From positions 1 through 35,908 of the forward strand of contig DUYW01000016.1 of NCBI GenBank assembly GCA_013349825.1: a stretch of 35,908 bases of DNA. The letters run 5' to 3'. This stretch comes from Gammaproteobacteria bacterium. Lineage in GTDB: Bacteria > Pseudomonadota > Gammaproteobacteria > GCF-002020875. Position 1 is the stretch's first letter. The number at the start of each line of letters is the position of its first letter. A program made the position numbers and the translations under genes. The notes below the pieces were generated by a model. It did not search any database and was not told the DNA's origin. It worked only from the letters and a program-made list of their open reading frames with translations. Positions 7,916-15,770 of the stretch are shown piece by piece.

Positions 7916-8797
7916 ATGACTCTGATTATTGGATTACTGATTGTAATTTCTAGTGTGATAGGTGGTTACCTGCTTTCACATGGTTATCTGCTGGCGTTGT
8001 GGCAGCCTTATGAGTTATTGGTGATTTTGGGGGCGGCAACCGGTGCTTTGATTATCTCTAATCCGCCTCATGTGTTAAAGGCTGTGAAATCAGGGTTTCC
8101 ACAGCTATTGAAAAAATCGGGGCATGATCGTCAGGCCTACCTGGAAATTCTCTCCGTAATGTACGAACTTTTTATGCGCTCCAGGCGCGGGGGTATGTTG
8201 ACACTGGAGAGTCATGTGGAAAACCCGGATGAGAGCTATATCTTTCAGCAGTACCCGAAACTGATGAGTGATCACCACTATGCAGTTACATTTTTGACCG
8301 ATTACCTGCGGTTGATGGTCGGGGGTAATATGAATAGTTTCGAGCTGGATAATCTGATGGATATTGAGATTGCCACCCATGAACATGAAACAGAACAACC
8401 AGCCAATGCGCTCTCAACAATGTCGGATGGACTGCCTGGTTTTGGGGTTGTTGCAGCGGTCATGGGAATTGTGATTACAATGGGATCACTGGACGGCCCG
8501 GTCGATGAGACAGGAGCACATTTGGCCGCAGCTCTGGTTGGAACCTTTTTGGGGATTCTGCTTGCGTATGGGTTTGTTGGCCCCTTTGCTTCGGCGCTAA
8601 GGCATATTGCTGAAGATGAAACAATTATGTTGAACTGTGTTAAAACGACTCTGGTAGCTACACTCAACGGTTATGCCCCGGTTGTGGCAGCCGAGTTTGG
8701 GCGCAAGGCGGTACCTAGCCACTTGAGGCCCAGCTTTTCTGAACTGGAAGAGCACTTTAATGATGTAGGCACGACTGAGCCTAGCTCAGGAGGTTAA
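7916..8797 (+). CDS. motA: Flagellar motor stator protein MotA
   Basis: A 293-residue inner-membrane stator subunit, close to the 295 residues of E. coli MotA. Two N-terminal membrane helices (about 1-22 and 33-50) are followed by a cytoplasmic loop with charged residues that contact FliG, then two more helices (about 173-193 and 203-225). P174 (LPGFGVVAAVMGI) and P223 (GPFASAL) correspond to the two essential prolines. With MotB it forms the proton channel that drives rotation. Helix 1 and the length fit the proton-type MotA better than the shorter PomA. There is no clear Shine-Dalgarno before the ATG. It follows the terminator at 7813-7841, so it should have its own promoter, which I could not pinpoint. 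Confidence 0.93.
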   Translation: MTLIIGLLIVISSVIGGYLLSHGYLLALWQPYELLVILGAATGALIISNPPHVLKAVKSGFPQLLKKSGHDRQAYLEILSVMYELFMRSRRGGMLTLESHVENPDESYIFQQYPKLMSDHHYAVTFLTDYLRLMVGGNMNSFELDNLMDIEIATHEHETEQPANALSTMSDGLPGFGVVAAVMGIVITMGSLDGPVDETGAHLAAALVGTFLGILLAYGFVGPFASALRHIAEDETIMLNCVKTTLVATLNGYAPVVAAEFGRKAVPSHLRPSFSELEEHFNDVGTTEPSSGG

Positions 8798-8799
8798 TC

Positions 8800-9657
8800 A
8801 TGGCTGAGGTCATGCAACCCATCATTGTAAAAAAGTGTCGGCAAAAGAAGCATCCGGCACACAGCACCTCCTGGAAGGTTGCGCTTGCCGACTTCATGAC
8901 CGCGTTGATGACGCTGTTTCTGCTGTTGTGGCTGTTGGCCTCTACCACACAGGTACAGAGAGAAAGCATCGCTCTGCAGTTTCAATTTCAAGAGAAAGTT
9001 AATGTAGAGACCAAAGGCAAAAAAGGAATTACCGGGGCCAACACGGGTAGTTCAAACTCGTTGATGGATCTTGGTGGACGTGGTCGGGAGATTGACCGGG
9101 AAGTTGAGGCCGATGAGCGAGAAGAAATTACCGATATCTATAAGAAGGTAAAGAATGAAAAGCTGAGGATGAAGCGACTCAAGCGTAATATTGAGCGCAC
9201 CATTACTCGAAGTAAGGTGATGTCTAAATATAAAGATCACATCAAGTTAGAGCAGGTACCTGAAGGGCTAAAGGTTCATGTGGTTGATAAAAATGACAAG
9301 CAGATGTTCAAGAAAGGGGGGGGGATTCCCAAGGAGTTTACCCGACAGATTATCAGTCAACTGGGGACAACCATAAACCGCGTTCCCAATAAAATTGCAA
9401 TTTTTGGCCATACTGATGCAGCAGCCTACACACGTATTAACTATAGCAACTGGGAGCTGTCTGCAGATCGTGCGAATGCAGCCCGAAGGGCCTTGGTGAA
9501 AGGCGGGATAAAAGCGGATCAGATTGATCGGGTGGTCGGTCTGGCAGATACCCGTCCATTTGATCCGGAAAACCCTGAGGCAGCATCAAACCGAAGAATC
9601 TCAATTCTGGTCCTCAATCAAGACGGTGTTGATAGCCGCTTCATGATGGACTATTAA
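8800..9657 (+). CDS. motB: Flagellar motor stator protein MotB
   Basis: A 285-residue partner of MotA. A short basic cytoplasmic tail precedes a single membrane helix (about 26-49) that carries D31 in ALADFMTALM, the proton-binding aspartate (D32 in E. coli). A charged plug/linker region follows, then a C-terminal OmpA-like peptidoglycan-binding domain (GHTDAAAYTRINYSNWELSADRA and PENPEAASNRRISILVL). The start lies two bases after the motA stop, with AGGAGGT overlapping the motA end, so the two are translationally coupled. Confidence 0.94.
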   Translation: MAEVMQPIIVKKCRQKKHPAHSTSWKVALADFMTALMTLFLLLWLLASTTQVQRESIALQFQFQEKVNVETKGKKGITGANTGSSNSLMDLGGRGREIDREVEADEREEITDIYKKVKNEKLRMKRLKRNIERTITRSKVMSKYKDHIKLEQVPEGLKVHVVDKNDKQMFKKGGGIPKEFTRQIISQLGTTINRVPNKIAIFGHTDAAAYTRINYSNWELSADRANAARRALVKGGIKADQIDRVVGLADTRPFDPENPEAASNRRISILVLNQDGVDSRFMMDY

Positions 9658-9679
9658 TGTTGAACCAGAGAATAAGTGA

Positions 9680-10504
9680 ATGAGTGATCAGAAAGAGAGT
9701 TATTTTCTCACCCCGGTGAGTAAGCAAAGCTTTTCAGAGTATTTCTGCAAAAAGGTTGTGGGACCGGAATATGATGGGCTGTTGAAGCTGTTGCAACAGA
9801 TAAAAAAACCAGTGCAGTTAATGGTCGATGATGAGACAAGCGCAACACACCATTATCACACCTCTGTCGTGATGCAATTTGATCCACAGCAGAAACAGAT
9901 ATTGTTGGAACCCTCAGATGAGAATAAATTTAATGAGCTGATCGTTGAGCATGGCTTGATCCTGTTGACCCAGCTTGATGAAGGAATGATACAGATTGCA
10001 GTTGAACAGGTAGAGCTGAGAGATGAGGGGGTTCATTGTCAGTTACCAGACTCGTATCTATTGGTTCAGCATCGGCAGTCACACCGAACCAAGACGCATG
10101 GTGATCTTAAGTTTGACTCTCTCAGCTTAAGGGAGATGGGGGTTCGAGAGATTATTGTGGAAGACCTGAGTGATCTTGGCTTGGGGTTGAAGTTGACCGG
10201 AAAGTCACTCTATATGCCTCCGAAGGGAACCCAGCTCTATGATGGACAATTAACGCTGCCACTATTCGGAAACATCACGATTGATGTTAAAATAATGGGA
10301 GGAAAGAGATATCAGGGCTCGGATGGCAGAGAAGGGATGGTTGTCGGAGTGACCTTTGTGCGTTTAAGTTCTGGTACACGTGCGCTGTTACAGCGCTATA
10401 TCTTCCGAAGAGATCTGGAAGACCGAGGCAGGCTGGATGAGCTTGAAAATCTGGATCACAGCCAGATAGTCGCAGGGAACCCGGTGATGCTGGATAGAAT
10501 GTAA
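9680..10504 (+). CDS. YcgR-like PilZ-domain protein, probable c-di-GMP flagellar brake
   Basis: A 274-residue cytoplasmic protein with an N-terminal YcgR-N-like beta domain (about 10-125) and a C-terminal PilZ domain. The c-di-GMP motif is present: R132-x3-R136 (RQSHR) and D162-L-S164-x2-G167 (DLSDLG). YcgR with bound c-di-GMP contacts FliG, FliM or MotA and slows the motor. The position directly after motB, 22 bases downstream, supports a stator or rotor brake. It is the only c-di-GMP receptor in the window. The short gap and absence of a strong terminator after motB suggest a motA-motB-pilZ operon. Confidence 0.85.
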   Translation: MSDQKESYFLTPVSKQSFSEYFCKKVVGPEYDGLLKLLQQIKKPVQLMVDDETSATHHYHTSVVMQFDPQQKQILLEPSDENKFNELIVEHGLILLTQLDEGMIQIAVEQVELRDEGVHCQLPDSYLLVQHRQSHRTKTHGDLKFDSLSLREMGVREIIVEDLSDLGLGLKLTGKSLYMPPKGTQLYDGQLTLPLFGNITIDVKIMGGKRYQGSDGREGMVVGVTFVRLSSGTRALLQRYIFRRDLEDRGRLDELENLDHSQIVAGNPVMLDRM

Positions 10505-10573
10505 TCGCCTGTTTGAGTCGTCACTTTGTCGACACTGACTCGGTGTTGTGGCTGAGTGAATGAATAACTCATT

Positions 10574-10593
10574 AAAAGTAAATGCTTTTTTTT
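10574..10593 (+). terminator. Weak A/T hairpin with T8 tract
   Basis: AAAAG (10574-10578) can pair with CTTTT (10585-10589), and eight consecutive T residues follow C10585. The stem is short and A/U rich, so termination would be weak. It lies after the PilZ gene and directly before the sigma-54-like promoter, where an operon boundary is expected. Confidence 0.35.
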
Positions 10594-10594
10594 G

Positions 10595-10611
10595 TTGGTA
10601 TATTTATTGCT
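10595..10611 (+). promoter_or_regulatory. Sigma-54 (RpoN) type promoter for the fliM operon
   Basis: TTGGTATATTTATTGCT has the invariant GG (10597-10598) and GC (10609-10610) exactly 10 bases apart, the -24/-12 arrangement of RpoN promoters, and includes the TTGC half. It lies about 90 bases before fliM in a 195-base gap. RpoN with FleQ/FlrA-type activators controls middle flagellar genes in polar-flagellated gammaproteobacteria, so the position fits. No activator gene is in the window. Confidence 0.65.
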
Positions 10612-10699
10612 ATTCAAGGCCTATGAAGAGCAGCAGACATTCATCGTGTTTGCTAAAGTAGGTAGAAAATAGTCTTGTAGGGAATGAAGTACTCATAAA

Positions 10700-11713
10700 A
10701 TGGATGACTTGCTGTCACAAGCCGAAGTGGATGCCCTCCTCAGTGGGATGGATGGGGGAGATGTAGAGACTGACTTGGGTTTAGGAATGGAGTTGGATGG
10801 GGATGTCTCCAATTTCGACTTTACGACTCAAGAACGTATTATCCGTGGGCGCATGCCAACCATGGAGATGATCGCAGAGCGGTTCGCCCGAAATCACCGC
10901 ATTACACTTTTTAATCTACTGCGTAAAACGGTAGAAATTGGCGTAGTGGGTATCAATGTCATCAAGTTTAGTGAATATTTGAGAAACCTTTTTCTGCCCA
11001 CCAGTCTGAATCTGGTCAGGATTAACCCTTTTCGGGGGACTGCGCTGGTTACCTTTGATCCCAAGTTGGTTTTTTCGGCAGTGGACTACTATTTTGGTGG
11101 TCTCGGTAAATTTGCATTCCGTATTGAGGGGCGTGAATTTACAGTGGTTGAGAATCGGGTCATCAGCATTATGTTGGAACACTTTTTTGAGGATATGGTG
11201 AGTGCTTGGGAGATGGTTGAGACGGTCGATTTTGAGTCGGTCGGGCATGAGGTGAATCCACAATTTGCCAATATTGTGGGGCCTACAGATCCTGTTGTAG
11301 TGATGGAGATGAGTGTGGATCTGGAGGGGGTTGGTGGCGAGATGCATATGGTCATCCCCTACTCTATGCTGGACCCCGTGCGAGAAAAACTGGAATCTGG
11401 AACGGTTACAGAAGCGGGTGATGTGGATGATCGATGGTCGAAAGCACTCTTTCATGAAGTGGAGGGGATTAACGTAGCGATGGATTGTCAATTGACTGAG
11501 GTGAGTATGAAAGTCAGTGACGTGCTGAATATGGAAGCGGGAGACATTATTCCCATTGAAATGCCCGAGACAGTACTTTTACGTGTAGAGGACGTGCCGG
11601 TTGTACGTGGTAAATTGGGTGTCCATGATGGATGTAAGGCGATCCGTGTAACAGAAGGTGTTGAAGTTCCAGAATTGGTGCTGAAAGTCGATCAGAACAA
11701 GAATATTCAATAA
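10700..11713 (+). CDS. fliM: Flagellar motor switch protein FliM
   Basis: A 337-residue C-ring component that receives CheY-P and sets rotation direction. The N-terminal peptide MDDLLSQAEVDALLSG is the classical CheY-P docking segment. The middle CheC-like domain contains the GGLG motif (about 133-136), which contacts FliG. The C-terminal SpoA domain (about 255-330) pairs with FliN. The ATG is fixed by the conserved N-terminus, although the ribosome site is weak. It opens the fliM-to-fliA gene run, with fliN 9 bases downstream. A fliL gene, common just upstream of fliM, is missing. Confidence 0.97.
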   Translation: MDDLLSQAEVDALLSGMDGGDVETDLGLGMELDGDVSNFDFTTQERIIRGRMPTMEMIAERFARNHRITLFNLLRKTVEIGVVGINVIKFSEYLRNLFLPTSLNLVRINPFRGTALVTFDPKLVFSAVDYYFGGLGKFAFRIEGREFTVVENRVISIMLEHFFEDMVSAWEMVETVDFESVGHEVNPQFANIVGPTDPVVVMEMSVDLEGVGGEMHMVIPYSMLDPVREKLESGTVTEAGDVDDRWSKALFHEVEGINVAMDCQLTEVSMKVSDVLNMEAGDIIPIEMPETVLLRVEDVPVVRGKLGVHDGCKAIRVTEGVEVPELVLKVDQNKNIQ

Positions 11714-11722
11714 GGCAGAGCA

Positions 11723-12124
11723 ATGAGTGATGATGACGAAAAAGTAGACCTGGATGCGGCCGAAGCAGAACTGGCTGGTTGGGGAGATGCGTTGGAAGAG
11801 CAGGGTGTTGATGGGTCTGCTCCAATGGAGGACTTTACCGGTAGCGAGGGGGATGGTGAGGAGATCAGCCTTGATGTGGTGCTGGATGTTCCGGTCTCCC
11901 TTGCAATGGAGGTGGGCAGCACGATGATTACCATTCGAAATCTATTGCAGTTGACGCAGGGGTCGGTCGTTGAGTTGGATCGTCTGGCAGGAGAGACGCT
12001 GGATGTCAGAGCCAATGGGACCTTGATCGCACATGGTGAGGTGGTTGTGGTGAATGAGAAGTTTGGCATTCGAGTACTGGATGTGATTACTCCCGAAGAG
12101 CGTATACGTAAAATCAAGAAGTGA
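11723..12124 (+). CDS. fliN: Flagellar motor switch protein FliN
   Basis: A 133-residue C-ring protein. An acidic N-terminal half (about 1-48) is followed by a SpoA domain (about 49-130: LDVVLDVPVSLAMEVGST and GTLIAHGEVVVVNEKFGIRV). FliN forms the base of the C-ring and recruits the FliH-FliI export ATPase. The VNEKFGIRV segment is strongly conserved. It follows fliM closely. A 168-base gap before fliO interrupts what is otherwise a tight operon. Confidence 0.96.
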   Translation: MSDDDEKVDLDAAEAELAGWGDALEEQGVDGSAPMEDFTGSEGDGEEISLDVVLDVPVSLAMEVGSTMITIRNLLQLTQGSVVELDRLAGETLDVRANGTLIAHGEVVVVNEKFGIRVLDVITPEERIRKIKK

Positions 12125-12171
12125 CATTGATCTGTTTTCAGAGGTTTTTAGCTATTTCCGGGGGAGACTAG

Positions 12172-12243
12172 ATGAATGATCTGAAATTTCAGTGGTATGA
12201 AGCCGGAGTAGCTGCAATTATTGAATACAAGATATTGATTTAA
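12172..12243 (+). CDS. Possible small ORF between fliN and fliO (23 residues)
   Basis: An ATG at 12172 preceded by a GGGGGAG ribosome-binding sequence at about 12160-12166 opens a 23-codon frame (MNDLKFQWYEAGVAAIIEYK plus three residues) ending in TAA. The strong ribosome site is the only support. No family is recognised. It could be a leader peptide for fliO or chance. Confidence 0.25.
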   Translation: MNDLKFQWYEAGVAAIIEYKILI

Positions 12244-12277
12244 GAGTTTTTAGAGGTGTTCTTTAGTGCAAAATTAC

Positions 12278-12286
12278 TGCTAAAAT
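12278..12286 (+). promoter_or_regulatory. Extended -10 promoter element just upstream of fliO
   Basis: TGC followed by TAAAAT forms an extended -10 element at 12278-12286. Only six bases separate it from the annotated fliO ATG at 12293, so transcription would start at or very near the start codon. No good -35 hexamer is visible, which is typical of extended -10 promoters. Confidence 0.4.
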
Positions 12287-12292
12287 AGCCCC

Positions 12293-12679
12293 ATGAACGA
12301 GAGTGAACAAGCGATTGAATTGGTTAACCAGCCGTTGGGGATGGCACAACTGTTTCAGACCTTCTTTAGCCTGCTGTTGGTTGTACTGCTGATTATTGGA
12401 ATTGCCTGGGTTTTGAGGCGTAGTGGCCGTTTTGGGATTGCTTTGGGAGGGCAGCTTCGTGCTGTTGGTGGTTTGTCTCTGGGAGGGCGTGACCGTATTC
12501 TTCTGGTTGATGCGGGTGGTACTCACCTATTGTTGGGGATCTCTCCGGGCGGTGGTATCCAGACGCTCTATGTTTTTCCTGAACCTCTGGAGCTGGGTGA
12601 GGAGTATAGTGGTGAGGCTCCGCCCTTTGCGGAGGCACTCAAAAAGGTGTTGAACGCTAAAAAGTCAGAACGTGAATAA
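12293..12679 (+). CDS. fliO: Flagellar export-gate assembly protein FliO
   Basis: A 128-residue protein with one membrane helix at about 24-40 (FSLLLVVLLIIGIAWVLRR), then a FliO domain of small beta character: GGQLRAVGGLSLGGRDRILLVDAGGTHLLLGI. FliO helps assemble the FliP-FliQ-FliR core. No ribosome site precedes the ATG at 12293, so either translation is leaderless or the start is the internal Met17 (12341), which keeps the membrane helix. The fliP start overlaps or follows closely. Confidence 0.88.
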   Translation: MNESEQAIELVNQPLGMAQLFQTFFSLLLVVLLIIGIAWVLRRSGRFGIALGGQLRAVGGLSLGGRDRILLVDAGGTHLLLGISPGGGIQTLYVFPEPLELGEEYSGEAPPFAEALKKVLNAKKSERE

Positions 12680-13475
12680 TATGAGAACTTCTCGAACGGT
12701 TGTTGCTACTGTGGAGCAGTCGAAATCACGTGCATCTAACTGGTTTCCGCTGAATTGGTTGGGGTTATTGCTATTACTGCTCGCTCCTGTCAGCTCTTTT
12801 GCGGCGGGAATTCCAGCGATCACGTTGAGTGAAGATGGCGGGACCTATACCCTCAGTTTGCAAATCCTGATCATGATGACGATGCTGACTCTGTTACCGG
12901 CAGCATTTATGACCATGACCTCTTTTCTCCGTATTGTGATTGTGTTGGCCCTGTTACGTCAGGCGATGGGCACGATGCAGAGCCCCAATAATCAGATCTT
13001 GATCGGGTTGGCGATGTTTATGACCTTTTTCATTATGTCTCCTATTTTTAATCAGGCCTATGATCAGGCCGTTGTGCCACTGATGGCAGATGAGATTAAT
13101 ATGGAGACCGCACTACAGAAAGGCTCTGTCCCTTTTCGGGGCTTTATGATGCAACAGGTGCGAGAGGATGATCTGGCATTTTTTGGCGAGATGTCTGGCG
13201 TAGCCTCTTTTGAAGATGAGAAGGATGTCCCATTCTCTGTGCTGCTCCCCTCCTTTATGACCAGTGAGCTGAAGACAGCGTTTCAGATTGGCTTCTTGAT
13301 CTTTATCCCCTTTCTGATTATCGATATTGTGGTTGCGAGTCTACTGATGTCAATGGGTATGATGATGTTGTCACCGATGATTATCTCGCTACCGTTCAAG
13401 ATATTGTTGTTTGTGTTGGTGGATGGCTGGACCCTGGTGCTGGGTACGCTGGCCTCCAGTTTTCTGGTTCAATAA
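12672..13475 (+). CDS. fliP: Flagellar export-gate protein FliP
   Basis: A 267-residue core subunit of the type III export gate. A cleavable signal sequence ends near residue 45 (WLGLLLLLLAPVSSFAA), as in E. coli FliP. Four membrane segments follow, with the conserved MMTMLTLLPAAFMTMTSFLRIVIVLALLR region and the ending PFKILLFVLVDGW. The reading frame can begin at GTG 12672, which overlaps fliO, or at ATG 12681; neither has a clear ribosome site. The ATG at 12681, giving 264 residues, is a reasonable alternative. Confidence 0.96.
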   Translation: MNNMRTSRTVVATVEQSKSRASNWFPLNWLGLLLLLLAPVSSFAAGIPAITLSEDGGTYTLSLQILIMMTMLTLLPAAFMTMTSFLRIVIVLALLRQAMGTMQSPNNQILIGLAMFMTFFIMSPIFNQAYDQAVVPLMADEINMETALQKGSVPFRGFMMQQVREDDLAFFGEMSGVASFEDEKDVPFSVLLPSFMTSELKTAFQIGFLIFIPFLIIDIVVASLLMSMGMMMLSPMIISLPFKILLFVLVDGWTLVLGTLASSFLVQ

Positions 13476-13487
13476 GGGAGGGCGCGC

Positions 13488-13757
13488 ATGACTCCAGAGA
13501 CCGTAATTACCGTTGGGCAACAGGCGATGGAGGTGGCAGCCATGTTGGCGGCACCGTTGTTGCTCTCTTCACTGGCGATTGGTCTGTTGATTGGTGTGTT
13601 TCAGGCGGCAACACAGATCAATGAGATGACCCTCAGCTTTATTCCGAAGCTGATGGTGATTATGTTTGTCTTGATGACGGCGGGTAACTGGATGTTGGCC
13701 ACGATGATGGATTTTACCCGGCGTCTTTATGAAAGTATCCCCTTTCTGATTGGATAA
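13488..13757 (+). CDS. fliQ: Flagellar export-gate protein FliQ
   Basis: An 89-residue, two-helix membrane protein (about 16-40 and 53-76) with the conserved GLLIGVFQAATQINEMTLSF turn. The size is exactly that of the family. Several copies join FliP and FliR in the helical export core. GGGAGG a few bases before the ATG gives a good start. It lies between fliP and fliR. Confidence 0.97.
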   Translation: MTPETVITVGQQAMEVAAMLAAPLLLSSLAIGLLIGVFQAATQINEMTLSFIPKLMVIMFVLMTAGNWMLATMMDFTRRLYESIPFLIG

Positions 13758-13782
13758 AGTAGATGGGTAATTACGGAGAGGT

Positions 13783-14568
13783 GTGTTGACGGTTTCCGTT
13801 GATCAAATCAACAACTGGATCGGTTTCTATTTCTGGCCCTTTATTCGGGTGACCGGAATGTTGGTGGTGGCGCCAACCTTCTCTACGCGCACGGTCCCGG
13901 TTCGAATTCGGGTGATGATGACCGTAGTGGTGACCTTGGTCATGGCTCCAACGCTACCCCCCATGCCAATGCTGGACCCGTTTACTCTGGGAGGTGTGTT
14001 ACAGATTGCCAACCAATTTTTGATTGGGTTGGCGATGGGGTTTGTACTGTCGATGATCTTTCAGGCCTATACGGTGGCAGCGCAGACGATGGGGATGTCG
14101 ATGGGGTTGGGGTTTGCGATGGCAATCGACCCCAATAATGGGGTCCAGGTCCCGGTATTGGCTCAGCTCTACGTGCTGTTTGCAACCCTGGTCTTTCTCT
14201 CTTTGAATGGCCACTTAATGATCCTGGATACCTTGAGAGAGAGCTTTTTTACCATGCCGGTCTCCAGCCACCCACTGTCGCAGGATGCAATCTGGTCGGT
14301 GGTGAGTTGGAGTAGAGAGATCTTTATCGGGGGGGTGAAAATCGCAATACCCATTGTGATTACACTATTGTTGATCAATATCTCGTTTGGTGTAGTGACT
14401 CGTGCCGCACCTCAGCTCAATATTTTTGCGGTTGGCTTTCCGGTCTCTATTATGGTGGGGTTCTGGCTGGTAAGCGTCGCCTTTCCACAGCAAGTCTATC
14501 CGCGTCTGGTCGAATTGATCGAAAAGGCATTCTCGGCAGTACAGGCACTGCGACTGGACGGGGGGTAA
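13783..14568 (+). CDS. fliR: Flagellar export-gate protein FliR
   Basis: A 261-residue polytopic membrane protein that closes the FliP5-FliQ4-FliR1 core. Conserved landmarks include the WPFIRVTGMLVVAP start, RVMMTVVVTLVMAPTLP and the late FAVGFPVSIMVGFWLV. The frame opens at GTG 13783, with TTG 13786 also possible; the GGAGAG at 13775-13780 fits the second spacing slightly better. No ATG is available nearby. flhB follows three bases later. Confidence 0.96.
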   Translation: MLTVSVDQINNWIGFYFWPFIRVTGMLVVAPTFSTRTVPVRIRVMMTVVVTLVMAPTLPPMPMLDPFTLGGVLQIANQFLIGLAMGFVLSMIFQAYTVAAQTMGMSMGLGFAMAIDPNNGVQVPVLAQLYVLFATLVFLSLNGHLMILDTLRESFFTMPVSSHPLSQDAIWSVVSWSREIFIGGVKIAIPIVITLLLINISFGVVTRAAPQLNIFAVGFPVSIMVGFWLVSVAFPQQVYPRLVELIEKAFSAVQALRLDGG

Positions 14569-14571
14569 GTT

Positions 14572-15741
14572 ATGGCAGATAACGAAGACGGTACCGAAAA
14601 GACCGAGGAACCTACCGGAAAACGCCTCGAGGAAAGTCGCGAAAAAGGGCAGATACCCCGCTCTAAGGACCTCAATACCTTTGTGATGTTGATGATGTCG
14701 GCGGTTGGTTTTCTGACACTGGGTGGCGAGATGGTTCGACAGATTATGGCGGGTCTTGCCAAAGGATTACAACCGGGACGTCACTACTTCTATGACACCA
14801 CTGCCATGATGGGGTTGTTTGTCGACCTCTTTATGAATGGTATCTGGTTGATGGTCCCCTTTGTTGCAGTGATGGCGATCGCTGCGCTCGCCTCACCCAT
14901 TATGATGGGGGGGTGGGCCTTTAGTACGCAGGCGATGGCCTTCAAGATCAGCAAGCTGAACCCGGCTAAAGGGATTGCCAATATGTTCTCTATCAAGACG
15001 CTGGTAGAGTTATTTAAATCTATTGCCAAATTTGTGCTGGTGATGTCGGTGGCAACAGGGCTACTCTCTTCTCAAATTGGTCTCTTTTTGGGACTCGGAG
15101 CAGAGCCGGTCAACCAGGCCATTCTCCATGCAGGCAATGCGATGGCCTGGTTCTACCTGATACTCGCGTTCACCATGATTGCCGTGGTGGCGATTGATGT
15201 CCCTTTTCAGCTCTGGAATCATAACCAGCAGATGAAGATGACACTGCAAGAGGTGAAGGACGAGGCGAAAAATTCTGAGGGACGTCCTGAAGTAAAACAG
15301 CAGATTCGTCGTAGACAGCAAGAGATTGCGATGAACCGGATGATGCAGGATGTCCCCGATGCTGATGTAGTGGTCACCAACCCGACCCATTTCGCCGTGG
15401 CACTGAAGTATGATCAGGAGAATATGGGTGCTCCGCGGATTGTTGCCAAAGGGGCAGACCTGATTGCGCTGCAGATTCGAACCGTTGCCCAGAAGCATGA
15501 TGTGGTGATGATCTCAGCACCACCTCTGGCACGAGCACTTTACTTTTCTGCTGAGATTGGGCAGGAGATTCCGCAGGGACTCTATATGGCGATCGCACAA
15601 CTGCTGGCCCATGTATATCAACTGGATGGTGTTGTAGCGGATATGGAGGATAGGGTTTTGAAGGATCTACCCATTCCCGAAGAGTATCAGATGGATGCAG
15701 AGGGTAATCCTGAGGTGAATAGTGCAGAGCAGATGGTGTGA
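14572..15741 (+). CDS. flhB: Flagellar export switch protein FlhB
   Basis: A 389-residue export-apparatus protein that switches substrate specificity from hook to filament. The N-terminal cytoplasmic segment EKTEEPTGKRLEESREKGQI is a family signature, followed by four membrane helices. The C-terminal cytoplasmic domain contains the self-cleavage motif N270-P271-T272-H273, intact. The FliK partner is not in the window. Only three bases separate it from fliR. Confidence 0.97.
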   Translation: MADNEDGTEKTEEPTGKRLEESREKGQIPRSKDLNTFVMLMMSAVGFLTLGGEMVRQIMAGLAKGLQPGRHYFYDTTAMMGLFVDLFMNGIWLMVPFVAVMAIAALASPIMMGGWAFSTQAMAFKISKLNPAKGIANMFSIKTLVELFKSIAKFVLVMSVATGLLSSQIGLFLGLGAEPVNQAILHAGNAMAWFYLILAFTMIAVVAIDVPFQLWNHNQQMKMTLQEVKDEAKNSEGRPEVKQQIRRRQQEIAMNRMMQDVPDADVVVTNPTHFAVALKYDQENMGAPRIVAKGADLIALQIRTVAQKHDVVMISAPPLARALYFSAEIGQEIPQGLYMAIAQLLAHVYQLDGVVADMEDRVLKDLPIPEEYQMDAEGNPEVNSAEQMV

Positions 15742-15770
15742 AAGCGGATGCAGTCCAGTAGAATAGCACG

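Noticed and set aside
10916..11491. A 191-residue antisense open frame within fliM
   Set aside because: FliM is certain, and the antisense product is rich in His, Asn and Ile without any motif.
12248..12275. A possible sigma-54 site upstream of fliO
   Set aside because: GG and GC are 11 bases apart rather than 10, which RpoN does not normally accept.
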